The position numbers and the translations under genes were made by a program. DNA of 64,000 nucleotides, from NCBI RefSeq assembly GCF_002078875.1, contig NC_034411.1, forward strand, positions 1,780,308 to 1,844,307, read 5' to 3'. Shown in pieces: positions 25,501-37,486 of this stretch; within the stretch, counting starts at the first letter, position 1, and the number at the start of each line of letters is the position of its first letter. This DNA comes from Numida meleagris (taxonomy: Eukaryota; Chordata; Aves; Galliformes; Numididae). Below the pieces are notes generated by a model. The model was not told the origin of the DNA. It searched no databases and saw nothing but the letters and a program-made list of their open reading frames with translations.

Positions 25501-28137
25501 AATAGATGCTCCTGCAAAGGAGAACCTTGAGACTCACCTTCAGGTGTACTTCCACTGCCTTTTCTTCTCCATTCATGCTTCTCTCTCAGCAGGGAAGTTT
25601 TCCTCCACATTCCAGGTTGAGGTGGACACAGGCAACCAAAGAGTAACCTCCTGATCTGAAAACTCTAGTGCTCCTATAGACTTGTTAGGCTCATCCTAGG
25701 TCCTTCGGAGTTAATAGCGCTGTTCTACTGACCTGTCCGACATCAGTAAGAATTTAAATGGATTGATAGATAGAGCAACTGCATAACAGCTCACTTGGGT
25801 CTGAACCCAGAGGGTAAGAGGTAAGGCATCTTGCTCAAATGCTACAGCCATCTCTGCTGCTGGGTGAGGTCTAAAGCAACCCTAGAGTACATCCTATGGA
25901 CATGTCAGTCCTCACAAGAGCACACGCACATCCCATCCAGGGAGCCTCACCAGGGTGCGCAACTGCTCTACAGCATGGGCATCTCCTGCTGTGATTTAAC
26001 TGCTCTGGCCTCCACTGCTCAAATATCTAACATTCCTTGTAGAGACCAAGAGAGCAAGAAGCATGCACACACTTGCTCATGTGTGTGTACCAATGTGTGG
26101 AAGAAATAGCGTTTTGAATTGAAAATCAGTGAACTCTTAGGGAAAGAAAATCATCTTGTCCGAGTTTAAACTTCCTCTCCTTTGTCCACTCAAATTTAAG
26201 AGAGCAGCTCCCTCTGTGGGTTTTCCTTCCTGGCTGTTTGTTTGCTTGCTGAGGGTGTATCTGGGGCAGCAAAGAGGGTACCTGGCTCACACCAGGGATC
26301 ACTCGTCACAGCTTCTTCACAAGGCAGAGAGGAAGATGAAGAGCACCAGCACCCACCAACCGAAAGTCAAAAAGGAGCGTGCTCCCTCCCCCTCGGCTGA
26401 GGATAAAATCCACAAAATCTCTGTATTTCCTGGATCCTTATTTGTACAGGTAGTTCACTCAGCGACACAAAAATGCTTACATGAGAGACTGAACTACTCA
26501 TCTGAAGAAAGTTCCTTCATGCTAACAAAGAGAAGCGGAGCACTGCAGACTTAAACAATAGCTGGACAAATGGAAATAAGTGGTAAGGCGAAGTGTAATG
26601 CAGCAGCAGGGCCATCGTGCTTTCTGCTGAACGTATGTTTGCATTTGAACAAGGCTCTTGCCTGGAAGATATTACAGTTTAGTGTAAGAACTTGTCACCC
26701 AGATAATTACATGGAGAAAATTAGCAGCAGTGCAGTATCTTTCTACTGTTCTATGAAGAGCAGACAAATAAAAGGCAAGTATGTACATGAAATAAATCAC
26801 AAAAACCCTGGATCGGTAAAAACCATTTCCTGACCTTCAGGTCAAATTAAAATGGTCAAACTCCAGAGTCCATTAGATAGAAGACTGTCTTCTGAGGACA
26901 TGGGGAAGGAAGGCAAGTGTGACAGGCCTCAGGGTCAGCAGCAGGAGGTCTACAGTCTAGGTGCCATCTCAGTGAGGAAAGTGGAAAGCTGGTGCCTGGG
27001 TCATGCAATTGGTAAAGACGGTGTGCATATGAAAGATCCCTTGTTCTGTTTCATAAGAGATTTGATCTTAATCCTGGCACCCTGGCCGGGTTCCAGGGTA
27101 ACTGCATGCCACCCACACAAGATGTCCTCTGCTTTTTTGACTGAATGCACCATTCTTTGCTTTCTGGCCAAAAGAATGAGTCTTGCGAGATCCACCTGAA
27201 ATCCCAAATCCGCTTCCTTTACCCTACCACTGCAGGGGAATTTGCAACCAAATGCAGTTTTGCAACCACCCTCTGTCACTCCAGCAGAGCCAGGGCTCCA
27301 GACCTCGCACTGAGCTTGCCTCCAGGCCTTCAGGGCACGGCTCTTGCCCACTGTTGGACAACCACCACTTCACAGCTGCGTTTCTGCGGCAGGCAAAAGC
27401 ATTACCATTCCTAGGTTGGGTAAGATACTTTGGGATCCCTGGGTAGGAATATCAAGGCCAAGGGTCACGATCACTTCTGTTGCTTCGAAACTTTTATGCA
27501 GAATTCAAGGGGCTCCTTCGTGCTCTGCATGATTTGGATCACCAGAATCCAGAAATCCTGCAGAGTCAAACGTTTCCAGGCACAGGCAGCTTTCCCTCTC
27601 CTGCTTTTGGTTGAGAGCACAGATTCGTGCACGTTGTTCTAAACGACATGCCATGAAGTGTGTGTGTGTGTCAAGGGAGGGGCTGCTATTCTATTCTCAG
27701 CCTAACGCAGGAGGATATACATCCATAGCTCCCCAACGACTGAGACAAGCACATACCCTGGGGGAATTTGCAATGGATATGAGCAATATTGAGACAAAGA
27801 GGTGTATTTGTGGGAGGGTGCCTCATACCAAGGAGAGCTGTTGAAAATGAGTATGAGTATTGAAATGGCAATCTCATTCCCCTAGATATTTTCTAACATC
27901 AGCGGTGGGAAGAAAACTGTTTTTGCAGTCTGAGCAACATAGAGAAGGCATGCATTGCCCCAAGCCAGGCAGGAGGGCAGATGCCTGGGCTTAGCCCACC
28001 CAAAATGGAGAGCTTTTAATATTGCTCGTTTGAGTGGGTGAGACTAGTTCCAGCTGAGCTCCCAGTTTTTACAGAACTAAAATATTTGCAAAAATATCTT
28101 TAATGAACTGAAAATGTTAATTTGAAAGTCTACTCTG

Positions 28138-28225
28138 TGGAAAGAGTGAGGCTCGCAGAGGGAAGGAAATGACACACGGTTTGCTGACTGGCAGGAGGCT
28201 GGTTTCAATCCTGTCTCCACGGAGC
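28138..28225 (-). repeat. SINE relic (MIR-type), antisense fragment
   Basis: The + strand reads GAGTGAGGCTCGCAGAGGGAAGGAAATGA, then ACTGGCAGGAGGCTGGTTTCAATCCTGTC. This follows the antisense order of a MIR-type core (GAGGCTCAGAGAGG...TGACTTGCCC...GTGGCAGAGCTGGGATTCGAACCC), ending near a degenerate tRNA box B. Short and diverged. Confidence 0.45.
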
Positions 28226-29143
28226 CTCAGGGCCACTCAGAAGCCCTGAGCCAGGCAGGACCTCCCAGAGCAAGCTTTGTCACAGGTCACAGGCGAGTCC
28301 CAAAACTCCTATTTCCAGACTGAGATAACACACACACCCCTCCAAGTAAAACCAGTCCCTCTTGCCAAGGTGAACACCTTCATTAAACCAAAAATGTGCT
28401 CAGCAGAGGCTGTCTGCGTTGCCGTCACCACCAGGTGGTCCTTCACGCGGAGGGCGGCAGCAGCAGGTATTGCACAGCTGGGCCAAGGATCAGAGCGATC
28501 CCCAAACCAAAGACTGTAGCTGCAGCAATTGTTCTCTGTACTCAAACTTTTACTTCTTCCTTCAGCCCTGACCCAGCGCGCAGGAGCTTTCCATCCCCCG
28601 GCCCACTGAGTGAAGGAAAAAAAAATAAAAAAATAAAAAAGGCGATTTTTCTAACTGAAGGAAAATCCATGCCAAGTCCTACAAGCAGCCTTGGCCAAGC
28701 ACCAGGAAATGTGTAAATTTTCGTGAGCTTGGGCTATTTTGCCAGAAGTCTGCAATGTGTCTGGACACGACTGGTTCCCCTTTGTCAGCCCCAGCCGGAC
28801 CAACCAGGAAGTTTGTGTGAGAGAAAAGGAGAGAGACAGACAGATAGGATTTTTTCCTGGTAACACAGTGACTCTCCTGTGATACCTTTTATTTCTGTAG
28901 CTGCAGTCACACTGATCCCCTACTTCAGGGGCCAGAGGGGAGGGGAATGAGAGCCCTTTAATTCTTCTTCAAAAAGCAAATTTTTGTTGCCATGTTTGCT
29001 GATAACCTCAACACTGCTCTCTTAGCTGCGTGGTGGTTATTAGCATGGCTTGTTTCTATAAATACCAGCATTAACTCCTTGTATTCCCTGAGGACCAAGT
29101 TTGAAAGAAAAGGGGCATTTGTTTGACTCCTTTAAAAAAAAAT

Positions 29144-29144
<1 letters not shown>

Positions 29145-29229
<85 letters not shown>

Positions 29230-29249
29230 NNNNNNNNNNNNNNNNNNNN

Positions 29250-29332
<83 letters not shown>

Positions 29333-29345
29333 AAAAAGAAAGAAA
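29145..29345. repeat. (GAAA)n microsatellite
   Basis: Pure GAAA tetranucleotide tract on the + strand (TTTC on the minus), about 200 bases, interrupted only by an N gap and by a GAAAAAAG irregularity at its right end. The Lys/Arg/Glu- and Phe/Leu/Ser-rich open frames across it are artefacts of the repeat. True length is unknown because the gap lies inside. Confidence 0.98.
29230..29249. other. Assembly gap (20 N)
   Basis: Twenty N within the GAAA tract. The assembler probably failed to span the repeat, so the real gap size and any interruption inside are not known. Confidence 0.98.
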
Positions 29346-30373
29346 CAGCCCAAGTTTCATGTGACATGCTTTTAATTGATTTACCCAGATGTCTCAACGA
29401 TGGGATGGAAACACATACCTCTGCAAAGTGTCAAATCCCTGCCTAGCCATCAGCCCTTCCCTCTTGCCTTTGGGCCAGGCGGTGGCAATTACATTCATTT
29501 AAATTCCTAGCACTTCACACAACTGCAATAGTACAGTTCTTTGTAGCTCAGTGTTTAGCACAACCCCAGTTTTCCTTCCTGCAGGTAGCCATAAACCAAA
29601 TCAGAAAGGCAAAACCTCCTCTCAGTCACACGTGAGCGTTTAAACCAGGTGAGGCAAGAAGCAGAGACAGAAGTGAATTGTCCCTGTGAATGGTTTGAAA
29701 ACACGGCTTCATTCTCACACTATCCCATTGCTCAGCAGGGTTCAACTTTTCCAAGCATCCTCTGGATGGCAGGGATCACTGGGCTAGCAGGCAGGAGACA
29801 GCAAGAGGATTCTGCCCCCAGTCAGGAGCAGCCCAGCCGTGGGGAGATGGCTCACTGCCCCCGCTCTACCCCACCGCCTCCTCTCCTCTGCAGCACCGGC
29901 CCCTTTCAGCACCAGTAACCTTCACGTACATCCCACAGCTGGAGGACACACCTGCAGAGGCGGTCAAGTATGGACAGAGGAAGTTAAAGAGTGAAAATGC
30001 TGCTGTTTTTCACTCTGCTGTCTTTAAAACAGCGGAAACCGTGGCCCTGGGGAGACCGGCAGCCTTAAAGGTCCATACCACCCAAGCAGAAAGTGTGAGA
30101 TGTTCTGATCATCACACAAATCCCACCTCTAGCCTGCTGATACCAGATCAAAAACAGAGAGTTTCAGCCTTCAGTGCCCATGACCAATGCCACAGGGATG
30201 GCTTCTGTTCAGCCCAGTCCAGCCCTGAGCCAAAGCAGCACCAGACTCAAACTCTTCCAAATCCTCCCAGAAGAAAAATCCCCTTAAACAAGTGCTCCAA
30301 ATTATCCTAGATGTTCCGTTGCAATGACTTAGATACCCACTTAGCTTCCCCACCAACCAGCAGAAGGCTTCAT

Positions 30374-30612
30374 CATAAAATCATGGAATCGTAGAATGGT
30401 TTGGGTTGGAAGGGACCTTTAAGATCATCTTGTTCCAACCCCCTGCTCTAGGCAGGGACACCTCCCTCTAGACCAGGCTGCTCACAGCCCCATCCAGCCT
30501 GGCCTTGAATGCTTCCAGGGAGGGGGCATCCACAACCTCACTGGGCAACCTGTTCCAGTGCCTCACCACCCTCACAGTAAAGAATTTCTTCCTAATATCT
30601 AGTCTACTGGAT
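30374..30612 (-). mobile_element. CR1 LINE 3' tail, antisense
   Basis: Starts on the + strand with ATCATGGAATCGTAGAATGG and GGTTGGAAGGGACCTTTAAGATCAT, the reverse complement of the CR1 3' terminus and 3' UTR. It continues through the antisense of the last ORF2 codons (GGCCTTGAATGCTTCCAGGG, CACTGGGCAACCTGTTCCAG, CAGTAAAGAATTTCTTCCTAATATCT). It is severely 5'-truncated, about 240 bases, and similar to common avian copies. Confidence 0.95.
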
Positions 30613-31242
30613 CTAGATCAATCAGGAAAGATAAGCAGACTGAGGAGAGAAGACACTCACTGTGTAGCACATGTTTAACTTCAAGTAAGTTGATATCCAC
30701 AGTTTTTTATTATTATTTTATATAAATATATATAGAGAGAGAGAAAGCTTTCCAGATATGTGAGTGAGCAAAGAAGCATGTCCAAGATGGGCTACAGGAT
30801 GCAGAAAAAGTAAGAAGAGCGGGTGAACAGATTAAAGGAAAACAATGGTACTAGCAAAGACTACTTGAAAATCTTTTTTAAAAAGTGAGGCTCCCAAGAG
30901 TTAGACAATGCATTCAAGGGATCTGAGTGGTACTGCCTGCATCCCTGGAAAAGCCCAAACATCACGAGGATGAAACTTCCTTGTGCAAGTTCTCAAAAGA
31001 GTACAAATCACTTATTTTTCCAGTATCAAGTATGCTTGTCGTCTCTTTCCACCAACCCTCCATTAATAAGTACACTCTCTCTAGTTAAAGACACGGGCCC
31101 CCCCCCATACCCATTAAAACAGTCTTTCTCTCACATGCCTGTTCCACCCCAGTTCAAGCAATCAGACCGCAGAGACCTTCTTAGCACTGGAAAAATTTTC
31201 CAACTCCTGCAAACCTCTATTGACAGAGTTTGTTCCACTTAC

Positions 31243-31310
31243 CTGAATATTGCTTTATTTACTAAAGTGGGAAGAAGCAAGATTACCCCTGAATAATCCT
31301 GGCTAAGATT
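31243..31310 (-). other. Candidate coding exon (possible pseudo-exon)
   Basis: A 68-base minus-strand segment between a good acceptor (pyrimidine-rich, ending GCATTGCAG) and a strong donor (ATTCAG then GTAAGT). Only one frame is open: 22 codons, phase 0 in, phase 2 out. The residues are Leu/Val/Ile-rich (ILLLPTLVNKAIF). Its phases join cleanly to the candidates at 37103-37213 and 14293-14404. Too short to judge alone. Confidence 0.14.
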
Positions 31311-33989
31311 CTGCAATGCAACAGATGCAGAAAATCTGGAAACAGCAGCTTTCCAGCCATAACTTGTACACACTTACGGGCTACTTTCCCCATGATCCAA
31401 GGCACTGCCAGGCATTACTATAAGGTGACAGACAGTGCTCTTTAATGGCTGAGTAAAGCATCAGGTACATACAAGAGCTTAGTTTTAAACAAGAATGCAA
31501 GTGTTAGTGTATATGCTTCTGTGGGAGAGACTTGGGGGGTGTACTTGGTTGTACAGCTCGAACAATGCTGTCAGTTTTAGAAATTATAACAGAGGCCGCA
31601 TCATGAAAGCAAAGGAAGCTTGTGAAAACACAGTTTGAAGCCCTATCTCCTAGCATAATCCAGCAGGCACGGGTCAGTCCCACCCAAAGCGCTCATCTCG
31701 TAGAGAAATAAGATCTCAGAAACAGCTGCATACAACAGCATGTACTCAAACTGATGATGTGCCCCAACAGACCAAACCCCACAGGGAACCATGAAGCACC
31801 AACATGCCTTTCAGCCAGCAGGTTCTGCTGTACAAGCCTGCAGGAAACATCTTGGTCTTTGCTGCTGCTTCAGTGAAGGGAAGCCCCAACTCAGTTCACT
31901 CATACTGAGTGTTTCAAGATTTCTAGGCCAAAGCCAGCAGTTCATCCATGCATGAATCAACTAAGCAATGCTATGTGAGGAAGCATATACAGATGAACAA
32001 GATCTCCCATCAAGCCACTCACATCTTTCCACCAGAAGATTTCATTTTATTTCTTCAAGGTTTGTTTTTTTGTTTGTTTTGTCTTGTTTTTATTGAATCA
32101 TTTTCCTTTTTCCCCAGAAGACCTTGACTTTCATTGACAAAGAAAAAAGCACTTTAAAACAGAAAGTCCTGCCACCATGAACTGAACCACATCAACTGGG
32201 GAAGGTTTCTAATGGGTCTTACAAGACCCATCCTTCAGGTGCACCCCTGCCTTTTCCTTTACACAACTGAATTTTCTGACCAGTGCTGGACTACCTCCAC
32301 ATCTCATCGTGTCCCACCATGTTATGCACACAGTGGTTCAGTAAAACCGGAGCAATTGTGGTGTACCAGAAGAAAGGAAGGAAAGTTAACATTACAGAAA
32401 AAAAAAAAAAAAATCAGACTTCGCTATCAGATTTTCTCCTAGTCCCCTAAACAGTCAATGACTTCCATGTAGAATTTCAGCTGAACTATTTCTTCCCTCA
32501 CTTTTGCAAACATTTTCCCTATAAGAGGGAGGGAATTTATCCCAACTCTAGCAATGCACTCTCTGCTTGCAGCCAGCCTTTCTGGTTGCTTCCTTTGGAT
32601 GGTTTGAATCAAAGCTGCCATTCATCCAAGACCCACTCCTGCACGAGACCTGGGCACACTGATCCACCATATACTCATAGGAAAAGGACATAAAAATAAA
32701 ACAGATGCTATTAGCAGTCAGAGCACACATCCACTTGCTAACCCCCCTTTCATAGCCTTGTGTATGCCTTGAATCAAAGGGCTTACAAGACAGAATGCTA
32801 TGAATAAACTCAGTATGAATAAAGTATGAATTCCCTGTATGAATAAGGTCTTGGAGTAAGCGTTCAAAAAGCCAGTGTCACCCTGAAGGCTCCCAGTACA
32901 GAAGGGAATAAAGGTAGAACAGGAGTGGCCCAGCAGTGCATCAGCCACAGCTTGCGGTCCTTCCTGCCAAAGCTGATGAGCTGAGATTGCCCAGCCCAGC
33001 TCCAACACAAGGTAAGGCTGGGAGAGAAGGCTGCCCCAAGGCAATCCGTGCTCAAACAGTGCTTTCATCTGGCCCTGGCTCCAGAAAGAAGCTGCTCAAC
33101 TTGAAGAATGACCAACCCCAGGATCCAGCGCTGAGCAAGCGCTTTAAATGTGCCATTGAGTGAAAACCTAAGAACAGAGATGGTGAGGCCACCTGAATGA
33201 TTCACTCCCAGCCCCCTGCTTCATCTGATCCATAACTCAGAATAACTGCATGCATCACACTCCATAGCACCTGCACCTTTTACCAAAAATACGTGCTTAG
33301 AATTTTTTGTGCAGCACTTATCTACAGATTCACCAGTAGATGCTAGACTCATAGGCACATTGGAAGCCACAGGAGGAGCATGGAAGCAGCAGGATGAGAG
33401 TGAGCTTTCCCTTTGCAGCTAATACCTGCCTGCTCTGCAGATAAACACAAGGTGAGGACTTGTGACAGGCCAGCTTGTCTCAGAGTCATTCTGCTACGCA
33501 CATCCAGCCTATCTTCCTCCAAGTCCTTCTGAGTAAAGGACATCAGAAGCAGGGTCCCCCTCTGTGAAAGCCTCGTCAGCTCAGTGACCGAATCCCTGCT
33601 CACAAGATAGTGGCAGTACTTCTTTGCAAGTGCCCACAGACAACACTAAAATATTTGCACGGTGGAAAAAAGCACAAGCCATGTTGCTGGTTAACTGGCC
33701 TTCTATGTCCAGCTCACCTACTAAAACCTTAATGATAAGCCTGGCCTGCATGAAATACTCAAATTCTGTGCATCTCAGTAATTCTCCACGGGACATATCT
33801 AAATCCCTTTGTGGTTCTCCACGAGTCATTATATTCTGTATCTCTATTTGTAAACACCTTCCACTCCAGTACTACAGGAAAGAGCCTTTCCCTCCCACGC
33901 TTAAACAGTATTATTTACAAATACTGAAAATAAATATGAAATGGCTATGCCTTTGACTCTGTTAGCATTCTCCTTGACTCTGATCTTCT

Positions 33990-34420
33990 GCCGAGGCCAG
34001 AAATCCTGGAGCCATCCTTGACACTCAAGTTTGCTTTCCCTCTCCTGCCTCCTGCGTCCATAAATCCGCCTGTCATCACCTCCAGATCACTGACAAAGCC
34101 CTTTCTTACCTTGACCCTGCTTCTGCTGAAATCTCTATTCAGACCATAATTACTTCCTATATGGACTATAGTAAATTCCTTTCCTCTTTTTCATTTATAC
34201 GGTCTTTCTAAAACAAACTCCTTAAAGTTTAAGTAATCCAGGTTCCTGCAGCCACACTGCTCTTCTCCCCTTCCCTTCCTCTTCCTAGCTTCTTCCCTTT
34301 AAGAAGGAAAGGATTGCAGGATGTGGAGAGAATACTGCAAGACCATCCCTGCCACTCTCCCCCTCTGCTGGTTTCCAGATTCATTTCGCACTCTGGGGAC
34401 CCAATGCTGGTCCACAGATA
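33990..34420 (+). mobile_element. Decayed L2-like LINE relic
   Basis: Frame from 33993 stays open to a TAA near 34211. It reads PGAILDTQ, then a spacer with HHLQITDKAL, and then IITSYMDYSKFL. This is the order seen in the C-terminal part of L2/L3-type reverse transcriptases (LGVILDSSLSF... and TSRLDYCNSLL). The following pyrimidine-rich 200 bases may be the rest of the ORF, now unreadable. An old insertion, far more diverged than the CR1 copies. The family assignment rests on remembered conserved motifs, not an alignment. Confidence 0.55.
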
Positions 34421-35105
34421 CCTTCTCCTATACCTCCTCTTATTACAAGTACTAATTTGTTACAATGTTTATTTGGAGTTGTCTTAAAACAGGAATCAGG
34501 GAACAAGTTAGGGCAGGGTGAGCCAGGATGTGCATTTGCAGCTCAGCAGCTATCCTGCAAGAGCCACACAGAAAGTCAACACTACTGGTCCCAACTTACA
34601 GCAGTGTAAGGAATGAGCTGCCCCATTTCCCCCATAGGGTAAGAGCTCTTGTACAGGCAGGTACTGCAGAGGCAGCAAAAGCAAAATTTGAGTTAAAAAA
34701 AATAGGCTACAAATTCAAAGCTTAGGGCCAAAGTCCGGACTGAGCAAGGATGCCCACCAGCAACCCTGAGTAGCCAGTGGGCAAGCAACAATTCCACGGG
34801 CATGAGGCACACCATGCCCAAAGAGCATCAGTAGACACACTGTGAGAGCACACAAGGTGCACGGAAACCAAGAGCAAAATGAATTTAATGGCAGAGTTCT
34901 CTGGGAGAAACGTGAAAGGAGCCCAAACAGTGATTCTGCAGGTCAACTCGAGCATATGGAACAAGGACAGAATAAGTGACATCCTGGCACACTCATGGAA
35001 GGTTTGGGGTCCGTCACAGTCAGCACTGCACTGCCAGGCTGAACTCTGTTCCCCATTTTTGCAGAGTGTAAGAATGATTAATTGCTCACAGAGAAATTGA
35101 TCTAG

Positions 35106-35130
35106 CCCCCCCCCCCCCCCCTTCCCCCCC
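35106..35130. repeat. Poly-C tract (C16, TT, C7)
   Basis: Sixteen C, two T, then seven C. Such a run forms G-quadruplex-prone sequence on the minus strand and is a common site of sequencing and length error. Confidence 0.95.
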
Positions 35131-35424
35131 TCTTTTTATGAAAAATGCAAGGATTTCCATATCTCTGGGAGGGGCCACCTGGAGAAGTTTAAATTTAGAA
35201 GACCTGAGGTAATTCCGTTTCTCTCTTTTCTGGCATCCTTAGTTGCTGATTAATGTAGAGTCCCAGCCTCCTGGGCAGCCTGGGGAAACCAACAACGTTA
35301 ACCCTGAGCAAACGTTTACATTTATGTAAGCAATGACAATGATGTGGCACATGTGACACATCCTTTTTTTCCCCCTCTTCCCTGCACCAAGAGGAAAGTT
35401 GCTGATGGCTCCTGGCTGCCTCCT

Positions 35425-35561
35425 CCTCGTCAGAGAGGAGCTGCTTCTACTGCATCGCTGAGGCCACGCGGGGCTGGGGACCGCCACGGCCCAGCAAACA
35501 TGCACGCACACACTCTCCTTTCCCATGGCCAGCCCGCCAACCCACAAGGGTGAAAGGTGGA

Positions 35562-35606
<45 letters not shown>

Positions 35607-35870
35607 CAAACCGAAACGCCATTCTTGGCGGTGCCGATTATGACGGCAGTGCCACAAGCGCCGGTGGCACAAAGAGGTGCAGTTTGTCCTGCCGCAGCAT
35701 CTTTCACTCCAGCGGACTCGGCTGCACAGACAAATTGATTTGCAAAGGTTGAGGCTGGCAGCTCAGCCTGCTTTGCATACCGAACGCTCCCTGGCGACAC
35801 AATAAAAAGTAGCCTGGCAAACAGAGGCACGCAGCGGGAACTGGCCGGTTCAAAGTCCAAAGCCCACACC
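35425..35870. promoter_or_regulatory. CpG-rich patch in CpG-poor surroundings
   Basis: By eye I count about sixteen CpG in 35605-35855 and several more at 35425-35520, far above the surrounding sequence, with raised GC. The patch is split by the A42 run at 35563-35604. This is what a small CpG island (promoter or unmethylated enhancer) looks like. An AATAAAAAG stretch lies near 35800, but I see no clear TATA or initiator arrangement and no associated exon. Direction is unknown. Confidence 0.35.
35563..35604 (+). repeat. A42 homopolymer
   Basis: Forty-two consecutive A, the longest homopolymer in the window. Bird CR1 elements do not leave poly-A tails, so it is not a CR1 scar. I see no processed gene copy upstream. 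The Lys-rich and Phe-rich open frames across it are artefacts. Confidence 0.97.
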
Positions 35871-36141
35871 CCCTCACCCCAGTCTGGTTTGAAAGGTCAC
35901 CGTGTGTCTGGGAAAATAGTCTCAGGATACGATCCTTTATTAAAGGTCACTATTTTTCAACGGCACTTAACACACACTTGCACACAAATTGAGGCTGAAA
36001 AAAAAAAAAACCTGGGGGCTGCCTCGCATTGTACATTGTGCTCACAAGATTTATGTCTTGTGGTCACCAGCAGTAAACACACACTGCTTCAGTATTAAAG
36101 TTCACATTAATCCAAAGATTTTCAGTCTCCCCATCCCAACC

Positions 36142-36163
36142 NNNNNNNNNNNNNNNNNNNNNN
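36142..36163. other. Assembly gap (22 N)
   Basis: Twenty-two N between CCATCCCAAC and TCAGCCTCTG, with no simple repeat at the edges to explain it. Confidence 0.98.
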
Positions 36164-37102
36164 TCAGCCTCTGTCTTTGCAAGGCAAACAGTGGCAAGCC
36201 AGGACTTAAACTAATCACTTTTGTTTCTCCTCTGCTGCTGTAGTGTTACCTTCCCATGTTTTCATATATTTCTGTTTTAGTGCTGGCTTCAATCTTTAAG
36301 CACAGCCCAGCCCAGAGTTTCTGGTCTTTCACACCCTGCCAATGTGGGCTTTTTGCTTTAATCCGATCATCTCAACAGCTCATCTGCGTACAACATACCA
36401 AATGTACTGTACCCTGTGTTGTAGTACAGATACTGAAAGATACTGTTTAACAGGAAGAAAAAACTGAATCTCACAATCACGCATTACAGTGAGAAGCATG
36501 GTGATTAAAAACAGAAAGAAGAAAGCTTTTTTTGGTCGAACATCTATTTTGTCTTATCCTTATGCAAATATGTTATCAAAGATAAAACAGTAATTCCTGT
36601 TTCTCCCCCCCCCACACAAGTACAGATATTTTCCTCCCTACTCACAGAGCCTTAAGAAATCCTGTGCTGAATTAATATGAAAGCCAATTTTAGTGAAGAC
36701 ACTAAGGTTCTAAATTAATTTGTATAAGAATTGCAAAAAACAGTGAATTTCAAATGGGACACAAAGCATGCAGCGTTTTGGATTTCCATTTTGCTACATA
36801 ATAACTGCATTTTCTAAAGCTTTGCCAATGGTGTATTTCCAAGCCACCAAGAGCACATTAATTTTTTTTATTAAAACAGCTGTGAAAATATATGTGTGTA
36901 ACTGTGAAAAATCCCAGGCTTATTGTAATACCCTAAACAAAACAAAGATGAAAAATATATTTTGTTTTTAATACCGACTTGCAAAAAAGTAGCATGTTTA
37001 ATATCACAAGAACTAATTTTGCATGAGTTTCTCTAATACTTTGCCACAAATACTTTAATCTCTTTGTTCATTCACCCCACACCTAGTTGCGATGCAACTT
37101 AC

Positions 37103-37213
37103 AGGCAAGCTCCTTTGTAACATCTCGGGCACCTCTGAGCAGTTATCGATTACACTCTTGTTAGAGCCACCAGACCACAGACCAAGAAAAATGGAGCAGC
37201 TCCCATGCATGGC
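37103..37213 (-). other. Candidate coding exon (unrecognised protein)
   Basis: A 111-base minus-strand segment with an excellent acceptor (TTTCCTCTGCCTGGTGCTTTTCCAG) and strong donor (CCT then GTAAGT). It is open in one frame only, 37 codons, phase 0 at both ends. The translation contains CSIFLGLWSGGSNKS and IDNCSEVPEML, with two N-linked glycosylation-type NxS/NxC sequons (NKS, NCS). If real, an extracellular or luminal protein is possible. No family is recognised. Phase-compatible with the candidate at 31243-31310 as next exon. Chance occurrence is a serious alternative. Confidence 0.2.
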
Positions 37214-37287
37214 CTGGAAAAGCACCAGGCAGAGGAAATGAGAGTACAAGGTAGAAGTGAAACTGCTCGAAACCAAGGAGACTGTGG

Positions 37288-37333
37288 GCTCTTTTGAGAA
37301 GAACCCTTCTCAAAGAGTTCTTCTCAAAAGAGC
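37288..37333. repeat. Perfect 17-bp inverted repeat, 12-base loop
   Basis: GCTCTTTTGAGAAGAAC at 37288-37304 pairs perfectly with GTTCTTCTCAAAAGAGC at 37317-37333. The loop CCTTCTCAAAGA itself carries a near copy of the right arm, so the same module appears three times in 46 bases (one inverted, two direct). It would form a strong hairpin as DNA or RNA. It is too short for a typical microRNA precursor and there is no T-run for a Pol III end. Confidence 0.9.
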
Positions 37334-37486
37334 ATTGAGCATGCAGGGCTGGGTCAGCTCGCAGAGCCTTTTGTCGGAGGATAGGATTATGTGTATTATT
37401 TTTAAATTATTTAAAAATATATATCATCTACCAGACTGCTCTTGCTTTCCCCCCTTCCTCATCCTCCACCACACAGGAGCTGAAGA

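Larger units (their letters stand above)
13531..29144. other. Gene-free non-coding stretch with possible regulatory blocks
   Basis: No gene recognised. It holds two SINE-like relics (about 17960-18240 and 28138-28225), a short CTGTAAAATGAGAATAATA stretch near 13940-13960 that may be another MIR-like scrap, AT-rich candidate regulatory blocks (16600-16870 and 18790-19570) and one candidate minus-strand exon at 14293-14404. A short (TG)n run lies near 27658-27671. Confidence 0.55.
29346..33989. other. Gene-free non-coding stretch
   Basis: No recognisable gene. It contains the antisense CR1 tail at 30374-30612, an AT/AG-rich microsatellite scrap near 30715-30745, an A16 run at 32398-32413 and one weak candidate exon at 31243-31310. 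Confidence 0.6.

Noticed and set aside
29123..29446. Lys/Arg/Glu- and Phe/Leu/Ser-repeat open frames
   Set aside because: Pure artefacts of the GAAA microsatellite and its N gap.
29541..29575. tRNA box-A-like TAGCTCAGTGTTTAG
   Set aside because: No box B follows and no cloverleaf can be drawn.
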